Assembly: GCA_030248225.1 (NCBI GenBank)
Contig: JASANE010005238.1
Location: forward strand, 1-64,000
DNA length: 64,000 nt
Direction: 5' to 3'
Origin: Trileptium ribeirensis
Lineage: Eukaryota; Nematoda; Enoplea; Enoplida; Thoracostomopsidae
The notes beneath the pieces were generated by a model that had not been told where the DNA came from, did no database searches, and saw only the letters and a program-made list of their open reading frames with translations. Position 1 is the first letter of the stretch. Each line of letters opens with the position of its first letter. Made by a program: the position numbers and the translations under genes. Of the stretch, positions 49,667 to 60,949 are shown piece after piece.

Positions 49667-50043
49667 CTAAAATATTTCATCTCTCGAATAGCTGGTCACT
49701 GGTTAGATGTTTGCTAGCCTAGAACTATCCTTCCGATTTTTCTCTCTGTTGATTGTTTTGCATTTGCTGATGCATAATATTTCCTTATTCAGTTAAGTTG
49801 GTTGGATCTACCTGTCTTTCCTCGACTAAAATATCGGGAAACATCTAACGACATCTTATTAGCTTACGGAAGCCAATTCACCCCAAAATCTCCTAATTTA
49901 ATAGTTACTAAAAAGTTTACTTCTGGGTTCTGCATCATAAATTAGTAGCGTTCTGTAAATTTAGTACTATTCCACATTTTCATCCTTGTCGAGATGCCGA
50001 TTATAAGGCACACCAAATAAAAACGTTTTAAGGTGTATTATAC

Positions 50044-50114
50044 ATTAATGCCAGCAAATTGTGTCACAATATTGGTCCACAAACAGCAGCGTTTAACTAC
50101 AGTTCTTGTCCATC
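50044..50114 (-). CDS. Candidate short exon
   Basis: A textbook acceptor (attttttgttttcag) precedes 50114. Twenty-three codons follow (WTRTVVKRCCLWTNIVTQFA, then GIN) to a GTATAA donor. Entry phase 1, exit phase 0, as in several other exons of the minus-strand gene, but it does not match the entry phase of exon 49666, so at least one boundary or an intervening exon is missing. Low confidence. Confidence 0.25.
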
Positions 50115-50697
50115 CTGAAAACAAAAAAATTGTCGACTTATTGCATTCATTGTGGTGGGTAAGCGCATTTCTACTATTAAATTGAAAGATAAATTTCCTA
50201 ACAAGATTAATCGAACACACAGTACAAAATCTATAATCGAGTTGAATATAGTACTAAAAGGTTGTAGTAGATTTGTATTATAAAACAAGCTGTTTGTATT
50301 ATAAAAATGCGTGTTTACGGCTAATTAATATCAGATGTTTCCCCCCATTCCTTTCATCATTAAGTCTTTACGGATGTTAAAGTAGAACCGTCGGCACCCA
50401 TTTTTATGGCAGCCGTGACATCTTATGACCCATATCCTCCAAATTCAATAGTATTTGCTCAGCAACCCACGTTTTTCAAATTATTCTGGAACATATATAT
50501 AAATTTCATAATAAAGGAACGAAGAACCTGAATTGCTCAGAGTATCAGCTTAGAAACAGCTACCTTTTAAACTGCCCGCAAGATTATAAGGTTATAAACT
50601 GCCAAGTTGTTTTATATAAGCATATGACATTTATTGTTTACACTAGCACAAATCGGGACCATTTATAATTGAATATAAATGATATATAAGTCTAAGT

Positions 50698-50840
50698 ATA
50701 ATATATTAATTATATATATATATAATATATATAATATATATATATAATATATATATGTATATATTATATATTATATTTATAATGTATATATATAATATAT
50801 ATACATAATGTATATATTATATATATGTATAAGTATAAAT
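50698..50840. repeat. AT-dinucleotide microsatellite
   Basis: About 140 bp consist almost only of tatata and ataatata blocks, with occasional tgta interruptions, near-palindromic as a whole. No function can be read from it. Confidence 0.85.
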
Positions 50841-50849
50841 ATTGTCATA

Positions 50850-53230
50850 TATGCGAGTCTATCATATTAATTATGTGCAATTAGTGTCATGTCCTTGTTT
50901 TGTCGTAATATTAATAGAAATAGAATTATAATAATACTTGCAGCTATATTTTGCAGTTAATCAAAAGTTTTAGCTTTTATTGTTATTATTAACTCTAATT
51001 ACTCAGCAAGTTATTATTTACATGAGAAATTTATACTAACCGCCACGAGTGGCGAGATCCTACCTGCCGTAGAGACTCTTTGAATGCATTACATTAATTT
51101 TCATAACGTAAATGGTTTAAACTTGTAATGTCTTGAAAAGATGGGAATCAAGACGTTGAGCAATATTTCTTTGTGCCTAAGTTGAAAAAACAAAGTACGC
51201 GATGGGATTTATAAAATTTGAATTTAGGACTGAAAATATCGATACTAACAACAACGGCTAAAGAAGCAAAGACTTACACATCTATATATGAAAACAACAT
51301 ATGCATTTGTACACTATTTACAGATATTGAAATTAGCACATTTACAAGTTTTATAACGTAAAACGTTGAAAATAGTTCTTTTCAGTGACGCTAGGTCAAC
51401 ATGTGGAGCCCTGAATGTATGTCTAAAAACGCCCCAGTTCACGTGAAGACAAACATTTAGACCCTTCGCTGACATACAAGGTCCACATACATAAATAATA
51501 CAAGGTCCACTACCAACGGTAGTCGGGAATAACTTTTTTGACTACTGTCTTAGCAATAATACAAGGTTCATAGTTAGATTGTAATAATATGATTTATTAC
51601 CGTTGGGTCTTATAGGTTCTAGGTCCTAGCAAACATTAACTAAAAAAATGAGAATTCAAAGTAAACTCTACAAAAGAAGCAGCCAACGACACGCGTCTTT
51701 GCACAAAGGTCGAAAGGGTTACGTTCCATAAGTATATCATCCATCAGCTGTACGTCTGTGGAAACATATTTAGTAAATGTATAAATTTTGTTACAGATTT
51801 TTTAAAATCCAAAACTTTTATAATAATTACATAGCTAGTTTTTGTTTGCATTTAAAAGAATGCCATTTTATTTCACCATCTGTAAGTTGGAGACCGATAC
51901 GAGGATTTTTATAATTACTTCTCTATATGATGTGTTGAGGCGTTAGCATATTGATGCTTTGCGTATTTATCTGCCACTCCACCGGTTAAGGAGCCATTGC
52001 TGAATAACCGCATTTTCCACGTTATAATCAGTTACAATTTTAATGTGGTCGTTTTTAACTTGAGAATACAGGTTGATCGATTTAGCTGAAATTTTCATAG
52101 AAGATATAAGCTTATGTGGAATAAATACACTACGTACTAATATCGCTTCTGTAGCGTTTGTTGCTGCGGAGTAACGGCCTCATATCTCGACGCTTCGCAA
52201 ACTCTTGAAAAGTGGAGAGGCCGGCAAAAATGAGGAGGGGACCGATCGATTAAATTCATTTTATCACCAGTTAACATCATATGTTGATTTTTCAGATTGT
52301 CGTTAAAATGTGGTGATCCCAAAATTCCTGTCTTGCGACGCTCCTACTCAGAACTGCAATTTTGGGACAAAATCAGCGCAATCTTTAGTTTTTTATTTGT
52401 AACATGGTAAAACGTGGACCCTATATGAATCAAAGTACGTATCGCATAAAATTTTGCATGGCATAATTCTACCACGAACCACAATTCCACATTACTTACT
52501 GCGCAGGCTTTATGGATTAAAAGCTTTGACAAAGATCTTTAAAATTTTTCTCTTGTATATGTAGTTTTGTTGTAGGTGAACCGATATGACCGCTATTTTC
52601 ACTGCGCATGTGAACTCACAAATTAAATATATATGGATTTAAGATTACTCCTGTATCCTGGTCTACTGAGAAATATTGGTTTAAGCTTTAAACGTGAGCG
52701 ATCAATCTACTTAGAGAAAAACTTGCATTTGCCGGCTACAACCGACTAATGCCTGTTCTAATTTGATTCGTTTCATAGCATGGTAATAATGACATCTGTC
52801 ATTCGTGTCATCTGCCGAACAATGAAAGAAAAGGGGAGAACCATTATACATATTCTTCAGAGTTCTGCTATCAAATGTCAAAATAAGTTGATCGCTTTGA
52901 TTTTTTTATAATTTTATAGTGCCGGTTTGTGGCTATGTCTACGGTACTTATTTCATCCCGGTTGCTAAAGATGTGAAATTTTTCGAACAACTTCAGTGCA
53001 CTGTTCTGCTTTCAGCTTGCCTATATTAAGCAGAAATTTAGTTGTAGACCCAACGGACCCTGGGATGCATCTAGTCTGACTGATCCAAACATCCGGGCAA
53101 ACATACTTATTTATATAAATTATATTTGTTAAATTATAGTTCGTTCTTTCTATTCTGTTTAATTTAGAAATAGCGTAAATTTTCATTAACCCTTTCTTGC
53201 ATGACTTGGCGTGTATTTTATACAATATGG
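50850..53230. other. No supported gene
   Basis: A+T-rich sequence. Minus-strand frames at 52322-52137 and 52532-52344 were examined and show neither splice pairs nor domain patterns. A local duplication of 'tacaaggtccac' lies near 51.47-51.52 kb. Confidence 0.35.
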
Positions 53231-53237
53231 AACATAC

Positions 53238-53317
53238 TTTTGTTGTAGTGGTGAGTTGAACCTGAATTGTTTGGCTATTAAGCCTAGCGCAATACCCGCC
53301 ACGATATTTAGGAGTCG
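53238..53317 (-). CDS. Candidate exon with FN3-like B strand
   Basis: An AG at 53319-53318 and a GTATGT donor at 53237 enclose 26 full codons, TPKYRGGYCARLNSQTIQVQ then LTTTTK. The frame stays open past the donor (VCSILYKIHAKSC), giving a C-strand-like continuation. The exon end is therefore uncertain. The pattern hydrophobic-x-hydrophobic-x-Leu then CSxxYKI recurs at about 49.43 kb on the same strand, hinting at related domains. Confidence 0.25.
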
Positions 53318-53422
53318 CTGCTCGATTCTTTAAGAAACCCCGCAAAGCAGGTGAATAACAACTCAGTTATAACATCTATTAGCAATTTACTCGGTCGCAT
53401 TTCTGTGGCAGCTCAGTAACTT

Positions 53423-53996
53423 ATGCATCATTTACGATAAGATGCGTGCGCCAGAGCCAAATTATGTCACGCGTCCAACTCAACTAGTTCGTGTGAACTA
53501 TAGCTTAGTTGGACTACTATGGTATATTTTTATAGCTTAGCTAGTCTTAAAATGACAGTCAGGGAGTTTAGCTAGGCTCAGCGTGACAAAAGGAGTGTCT
53601 AGCCGAACTGTCCATTGGGAAATTTTATTTAGTATTGTACTTAGTGTAATAGCATTTTGTTCTATGGCATGTGCACACAAATTCTAAGTGATATAGTTGT
53701 TATTAATATATACAGTTAACGTTTTAAGCTGTATGCCGCCTTTGGCGCATTATTTAGATACGTATAGTAAAACGTAATGTTCGCGAATTAAATAGTCCCT
53801 GGCTCAAGTTATAGGGCCTAGCTGAACGCTTCGTGACAAACGGCTCGACAGTCGATGACAAACGCATAGCCTAGCTAAACTATTCAAAATATTAATAGTC
53901 GAGCTGTACTGTCTGCGCGACATAGTAGGTAGCCCATTTGAACGCGTGACATAATTAGGACAATGCGCACGCATCTTATTGTAAATGATGCATTAT
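53423..53996 (-). mobile_element. 575-bp MITE (family A), copy 2, inverted relative to copy 1
   Basis: Starts atgcatcatttacgataaga then tgcgtgcgcc and ends gcatcttattgtaaatgatg then cattat. Along its length it is the reverse complement of 29241-29817, including aattatgtcacgcgtccaac near one end and the gttaacgttttaagctgtat block in the centre. Divergence is moderate with few indels. No coding capacity. Confidence 0.8.
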
Positions 53997-54560
53997 GCTC
54001 TAAAGCCTCAAAGAATTTATATCAAACAGCTGCTACTAGATTCTTCATTGTGACCGTGAAAATAGAAATGTTTTTTAAACTTAAGCGCTTCGTTAATTGA
54101 AATATTTATAGCAAATATTACATATAATAATTCTTATAGAGCTTAGGAGCACCATTTTACTATGGCATTCTGGTCATTATGTAGCTACAGTTTTGAACGA
54201 GAAACTAAAGGATAACCCAAGATTAATACTATGTTCACTATAACTTTGATGAAAGTGGGGTTACGAATAGTCAAATAAACGACTGTAATTCATATTTTTG
54301 AACTCGAAAATATATTGCTGCTGCAGTTACGTTTTTAGTATAAAATCACAGAAGGCTCCGGTCGGCTTCATACGTGATCACATAAGACCTCCATAGGATG
54401 GTTTCTGCGTGAAATATAAAACCAAATGTACGAAGATATTTAGATAATTAAGGATTTAGGTAAACCAACATTTTTGAGCCGTAGTTAGTATTAATTTGGC
54501 GGGTATACGATTGAAAAAACCTAGCGCCGGAATTTTCACTAACGGTAAACGCGATATCAA

Positions 54561-55063
54561 TGCCGCGTTGACGTTATAATGTCCCCAACGTTTGGAACCT
54601 ATTTACCCCATACAATGTCAGACACACTTTCGATAAAAGGGTGTCTTAGAAACCCTAAGTTTTTATAGTTTTTTCAAGAGTAGCTAGCAAAAGGTATTAC
54701 CACTCGGTGGTGTCAAGCACACCGCGTTTTCTTTGTAACTTTATTGAAGGTTTTCATGTATAACCTCGTCAAAATGAATATGGTCTAGATACGAATGTTG
54801 AGATTAAATCAACTACGCAGCGCAGCTGACTGAAGCACCACATTGCCCACAGGTGGTATCGGTTTCTTTAATTTGCGCGAAATTGGTAGTTAAGGGTGTC
54901 TAGGACACCGTAAAGGAAAATGTAATAGCTAGGAGTGTGTCGTACATCATCGGAAATTTATATTTACTGTGTGAGTGTAACCCTAACTGTCTATGCGGAA
55001 TGTCGCGAATACAAAGGCGACAAATCTTCCAAACAACGTGGGAACATTATAACGTGGATGCTG
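54561..55063 (+). mobile_element. MITE family B, full-length copy
   Basis: About 35-bp imperfect terminal inverted repeats: tgccgcgttgacgttataat then gtccccaacgtttgg on the left, and the complement of tgcagcatccacgttataat then gttcccacgttgtttgg on the right. The interior contains mirrored gggtgtctt / aagggtgtctagg pieces. It shares its right half with 11560-11880. No protein is encoded. Target duplication could not be identified with confidence. Confidence 0.6.
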
Positions 55064-55774
55064 CAGAAACACTGTTGCTCTGAGTTTTATTAAAAGGACA
55101 CTACTACCGCGCTGTGACGGAGGAATTTTTGCCTTGGTCGCGTTTCTGTTTGCTGGTCATGAAACGCATTTCTGCAAGTTAAAAGTTTAGCTTTAAAATC
55201 TTTCTATTATTATGGTCGCAATAGGACTGTGCAAACCGCTGGTAATGTATTCAATCGTATGAATCTAAACTTTGGCTGGTAGCTTTAACCCTGTTACCCT
55301 AGCATTATGGCTTATAAGTTTCATCGTATGACGCCAAATTTATGGCTTAAGTGTGCCATATGACTTCACACCTAAGGCTTCAAACCTAAGAGTTCAAGCA
55401 TAACTGTGGCCATTTGGCTCAGCATGCTGGCAGTGAAACGTGGCTAAAAACTAAAAAGACCAATAAGGATTGGTCTGGTAAAGTGGCTTTTTATTCGTGT
55501 GTTCTACGTGAAATTTCAAAATTAATCATTTGCTGTGCTTATAACGAAGTCTAGCCAGACATCACAGCTGCTGCTAGGGGAGGTAAATACCTTTTCCGTC
55601 TTAATCGAAACTTTTTTGTTTTATTTGCCATTGAAATCAGATAAAACTGCATTATAACGATTGCAAAATGATGTAAAAATAAAAAAATACAAAGTCATGA
55701 TATTATATTATGTCTAAATGTGGTTTCGATACGTTTCGAAATGAGAATGGTTTACTAGACTTGTTGGAGTTTGT

Positions 55775-56230
55775 TTGAAGTCTGAAAGTCTGCTTGGTAT
55801 TCAACGGTTTGCTGAATGTTTTATCCATTTGCATTCGCCACATTCACAGCTAAATGTGTCGCGCTATGAAATTGGCCTGCCTATTTCGATAAACGGCGAG
55901 AAGGCCTGGAGAACCGACTTCAGCAGTATTGCAACTGACATCACAGCCACAAATTTTTTTCTAGTACAAATTCAAATCCTCGGCAATTCAGTGTCCTAAT
56001 TTGTGAATTTCAATGATTTATTGCTAATTTCTGAGGATCAAAGTAGCTTATATTGTAGCCGCTATTTTATATTTATAATTAGCGGATTCATAGACGTGAC
56101 ATGGCGAAATTCACTGAACCTGTTTTTTGATTCTCATTCCCATTTCATTCCTGTAAGAATTTCATGCAGAATTTGTCCAACTCAATGTTTTAACCACCCT
56201 TTAGCTGATGTTGACAAAACAAATGTATAA
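55775..56230 (+). other. Open plus-strand frame of 151 codons with one TAA
   Basis: A frame runs from about 55775 to TAA at 56228-56230, interrupted only by TAA at 55997-55999. The peptide before the stop (VSRYEIGLPISINGEKAWRT and on) and after it (FVNFNDLLLISEDQSSLYCS and on) has natural-looking composition but no domain I recognise. It may be an exon of an unknown gene, or chance. It lacks an ATG at the start. Confidence 0.2.
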
Positions 56231-57265
56231 CAATCTATCGTTTGAACGGTCATTCGTATAGCTGAGTACATTATTAACCAGGTGATATGGCGGAAATTTA
56301 CAAAGCTCGCTTAGGACCGTGTTGCAACGTATCAAATTTTTGCAGTTGCGTAAAAACTGATGAAACAACACAAACTTGGATGCTGGGCTGATTTAGTGAA
56401 TGAAAAATTAATGTTTGAATATATGCATCACGTCTTCGCGCAATCCTCAAAATTTGGGAAAAAGTCCTAACCTTATCGCTGGTAAAACGCTGTGAAAAAT
56501 TTTGGTTTTAGTACCCGTATCTTCCATCAACATTGAACGGGTGTTCGATTTTCGTAGAATGTATTGTCATTTCAAGGTTAAGGAAGAGAACCCGGGTAAA
56601 ATTTCTTCAGTATAAGATACATGAATAGGATGTCTAAGCCGCTTAGCAAACGTATTGCATCGACGACATATAGGTATGTTCCTTTGAATGCAGGTCTCGA
56701 CGCCTAGCTTGAGTTTCTATGGCGGATAACAGGTGGTCAAAACAGGAAGCCAGCGGACGTGTCGGTATCATGACAAGAGATAGGGTTTGATGTATGAGTT
56801 TAGTAGTTTTGCGGATGTTTTCTCGCGAAAAGAGTTTTGGATCTTGAAAAAGACATTCGTTCGTATCCTCCGCATTTACGAGCGAAACGATATAGGTTAT
56901 GTATCGTTGCGTTTATCTTCCTAGGTGATGCTTATCCGTAAGCATTTGCGTTACCGTCTGAAAACGAGTGAGCGTCTCTTATTTAGCTGCAGCAGTAGGA
57001 TCCCGCGACTACCGGCGATAATAGCTGTCAGACGCGATCACTAAGGCGATCAAGATGTTGAATCGGCATTCAAAACTTCGAGCGTCCGGCTCCCAAGTAA
57101 ACGCTGATTTATCGTGAATAATTGTTTCATAATATTTCAACAACGTTTTTACCAATTGCCACAGTAAAAAGTATATATATATATTTCCAGAATGAAACGA
57201 TGCTTTTAGTTTTGTAGATTTCTTTACAGAATTAGTCAGATTTATTAATCAAAAAGTTCTCCACA

Positions 57266-57427
57266 ATGCGTAGCAAAATTCTCATGGTATTGACGCTGAC
57301 TTCCTATCTCACTGTCATCCCAACGGTGGTAGGTCCAGAAATTTGTGAGACTGGCGGCTTTGTTTTTGCTGAGATTTTTTCAACTAATCATTATTTTCAA
57401 ATGTTTAATCTTCTTTTGCATATTTAG
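57266..57427 (+). CDS. Candidate first exon encoding a signal peptide
   Basis: ATG at 57266 in the context ccacaATGc opens MRSKILMVLTLTSYLTVIPT then VVGPEICETGG: a basic N-terminus, a hydrophobic core and small residues before a likely cleavage site. This is a classical secretion signal. The frame closes at TAG 57425-57427 after 53 codons, but a good donor (GTG then GTAGGT) at 57329 would end a first coding exon after codon 21. A TA-repeat (57172-57182) lies about 90 bases upstream. No downstream exon could be identified, so the product is unknown. Confidence 0.35.
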   Translation: MRSKILMVLTLTSYLTVIPTVVGPEICETGGFVFAEIFSTNHYFQMFNLLLHI

Positions 57428-58798
57428 AATTCATTTCGTATGGCTTGGACTGCACCCACTTCCCACCCCAATGCTGTATACGCTAACATATATGAAAACT
57501 GGTGAAGTATGCAGTGCCGTAAGTACCAAATCATACATAAACTACACATCAATAATTGTGAACTATAATCGACTAATCGATTAACCATCACAACTAATTG
57601 TTGTATTATTTATTAGATATTATAGCATTTAGTCATATTTATATTCTGACACCATTTACTAATAATCGATGGCTGCTTTTAGCTTAAGAGATATTAAATC
57701 AGAGTAAATAATTGTCAACAGCTTTTAGCAACATATCGTGTTGTGTGTGTATTGTTAGTCTCCTACATTAAACATATTGGGCAAGACTATGCTTTCAGGA
57801 TCCGAATTCGGGAAAAACTTCTGACTTCATTTTTTATACATCATATTAATAACATCTAAGCTACTGTCGACATCGTCTAGCAAATTAAGTTCGGTGGAGA
57901 ATGCAGATGTTACCGTTGTTTTGCAAGAACTATATATCACCGACAATCTTAATATAAATTCCACATACTGCTGCTGACACCCTAATTAAAACGCTAGTAT
58001 TAAAGGTACAAACACTTTAGTAAGTAAATTCTAAACAGCCATATCAAGAACATTTCACAACGTGTATATCCCACACTAACCAATTACCAATGATTGAGCT
58101 CAGAGTTGTCTTGCAAAGGAGGTGGAATGTTGAAATTCCTAAATTAGCATAAATGGGGCTTAATATTTTGCAAAGGAAATGACGTGGAAGGGTTCTGTGA
58201 ATGCTAGTATTAAAGCAACAAAACCGTTCAAAAATTGTTATTCTTAAACGTTTGATTAGCATTAGGCGTATACAGCAGATCCGTACAGCAAATTATGCGA
58301 AGTTACAAAATGTCCTTAGCCGGAGGCTTGAATATAGTTGATACTAGAACAAAATAATTGACGTAATTTCAAAACTAGAAATACTAACCATATTTGTGGC
58401 CGTCATGCAAAATTGAAGCTTTATGCAACGTATTGTAAGACAAACTGGTATTTCATCCTGCAGTTTCTTATCGCTCATTTACGTAACCCTCTGTTTCATG
58501 GTCACTTCTGCGAAAATTTAATTACTACAAGTACATTAATTGCCAAAAACTCAATCTTAATCTTAGCTTCGGCATCCAAAACAAACATCTTATATGGTAG
58601 CACCTCTATGAAGCTATAAGGAAAAGTCGGCTGACATTAGGAATTTTTTGGCAGGAAAATACAGCTGAAATTGAGCGAATTTCAGTATTTGTAGAAATTT
58701 TGACTCTGTTTTCAAAAATGTGTCTATAGCCACTCTATTTCCAGAAAACATTGTGTGCTGTTAAGAATATCAAGAAGGATACTGAAAATAATTATTGA

Positions 58799-60946
58799 TT
58801 AGCTCGAATAAAGAAGCAGCGGTTTAAGTGAGGTAACATGGTTCCGTTTTGGGCTTTTGTATCGTATTAGTAGGTTTTCCAGATTTCGAAGGAAAGGTTT
58901 AGAATTTCTGTCGAAATTTTGTACTTGTGCAATTATTGTGAATTCGTCCAAATGGATCTTATTACTACAAGATTTGTAATGTTGATATACTGTAGAATTC
59001 TATAGTTGATTATTATGCAGTGGTTTTCCAGTTTTGGAGGAAATGCCAGTATGTTTCGAGATCCTTGTTGTGAGATGTCCGCGTGAACTACAGATGTAAT
59101 CCGCTTCACAAGCAGAACAAGAATATTTACACACAACAAAAGACCTGAGATGATCGGGCAGTCTATGTTTGAAATGAAACGAGTGCTTAATTCTTTGGCC
59201 AGTTTCAAAGGCTACGCGTGCATTGATATTACCGGCTAAAGACTTAAAATGTCTGACAAGCTGTTTGTTCAACTTATTGCTATAGTTTCCAAAATATGGA
59301 AGTTTGAGCACGAAGTTCTTAATATCAGCGGGTTGCCACGACGTAATCAGTGTGGATTTGGTACTAATAGAATCCGAATGGTTTGAATTATTGACCCATT
59401 TATCGACGAAATTTTTGATGGAGCTGTCTATAAGGCGCGATGGAAAACCGTTGTTTATAAGCAGTTGGCGCAGAAAACTAATTTCTTTGTGTATTAAGCT
59501 ATAATTGATGCCGATTATAAAGTCTCTATGTAGCAAACAATGAATTAGGCCTTTCTTGTATGTGTCGTAAATAAAGGAGTCAAATTTTGTTATTAGACCA
59601 GTAAAGGTCGATTCAAGATATGTGGACGTCACGATTTGGTTGTTATTTTGTGTGATGAACGCATCCAAAAAAGGAATCGAACCGTTTTGTTCAACTTCAG
59701 GAGTGAACTTGATAGTGCTATGCCGAGTGTTAAGAAATTCAAAGAAGCCGTTAACTTGTTCCGAGTTCTCAAAAATTGTGAAAGTGTGGTCGACATATCT
59801 GCGGTACAACTTAGGATAGTATGTCGACGGACAATCGTTAAGCCATTTTATTTCTGATCTACTCATGAAGATGTTGGCAAGAGTGAGGCCAAGGGGTGAT
59901 CCTATGGCCGCACCTTCGTATTTTTCATGCAACGTATTATTAAAAATAAAACTGATGCTTTTAATACATAGAGCGATAGCTGATATAAGTTCGTTTGTCG
60001 GGATGCTACAGTCGACTTCCTTATTATTTACAGCTTCCTCGATCATTTCTAACGTTTTATCTACCGGTACGTTGGCTAATAAGTCACTTACGTTGAAGCT
60101 GGCTAGAATGCATTGGTAAACTTTTATTGTTCGCATGTATTCCGTGAAATGAACCGAATTGGTTATGGTGAATTAGTTTTTGGTTAGGGGTTCCAAAATA
60201 GGGAACAGAAATTGCGCGAGGCTATGTGCGGCTGAATTGATAGGAGATAAGTTGTGCCTCATCGGCACATTAGGTTTGTGTATTTTGGCGGAACCATATA
60301 ATATTGGGATCCTGGAGCCCGATGGTAACATTTGATAGTATTGATATCCCGTGATGTATGGAAACGGCTTGGAAAACTTAACGACCGATGCTTCAGCAAT
60401 GAGTATAACACGGCACACATCTTGTGTTTTGGATATTCGGAAGTTATTCGTGTCGTTTACTATAGCTAGCATTTTGTCTAAGTAATCAGTTTCGTTAATT
60501 GTTACGAAATCTTTGCCTTTACCCGGTGTGGTGATGATTATATTTTTATTATCCGCTAGATGTTCGACGCAGTTACTGTGCACTGATTTGAAATTAGATG
60601 TTGGATTATGGTTTTGGAAGTTTATAACGGCCGAATCAATGAGGCTACATATGTCATTTTTGAAAGCGAACGGCAAATCAGCAATATTTGCTCTACAACA
60701 GATATCCGGTAGGAAGGTTTCAACACGTGCATAAGTGCGCAATTTGTCAATTTTGTTGTAAGCGGGCACAAATTCTTTTTCTAATGCAAGGTGTTCGTTT
60801 CTCGAAAGTTCGACCTGCGAATAATTAATGATACTGTTGGTATTATACGTGTTCGTATTTGCAAAATCTAACCTATTCTGAAGTTTATGCAGTTTATTCC
60901 GATGTTTGGGGTGCGATGTTCGTAATCGATTTTAGTTGATATCCAT
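58799..60946 (-). pseudogene. Penelope-like retroelement polyprotein (RT + GIY-YIG), inactivated
   Basis: Penelope-like elements are retroelements whose single protein combines a telomerase-related reverse transcriptase with a GIY-YIG nuclease. From ATG 60946 to TAA 58801-58799 one frame of 715 codons can be followed without any frameshift. Early residues (LHKLQNRLDF, NYSQVELSRNEHLALEKEF) match the N-terminal region of the family. YGSAKIHKPNVPMR lies near residues 217-230, GSPLGLTLANIFM near 349-361, and the catalytic box reads YVDH at 384-387 where YVDD is expected. Motif A appears as SFNVSDLL, where an Asp is expected at the Asn. The nuclease start is YICSSRGHLTTRISKH near 617 (family YIGS). 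The rest continues after a TAG as VYQHYKSCSNK to LENLLIRYKSP. In-frame stops lie at 60934-60932 (TAA), 60175-60173 (TAA) and 59002-59000 (TAG). The copy is nearly full length but dead. Confidence 0.85.
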
Positions 60947-60949
60947 CGC

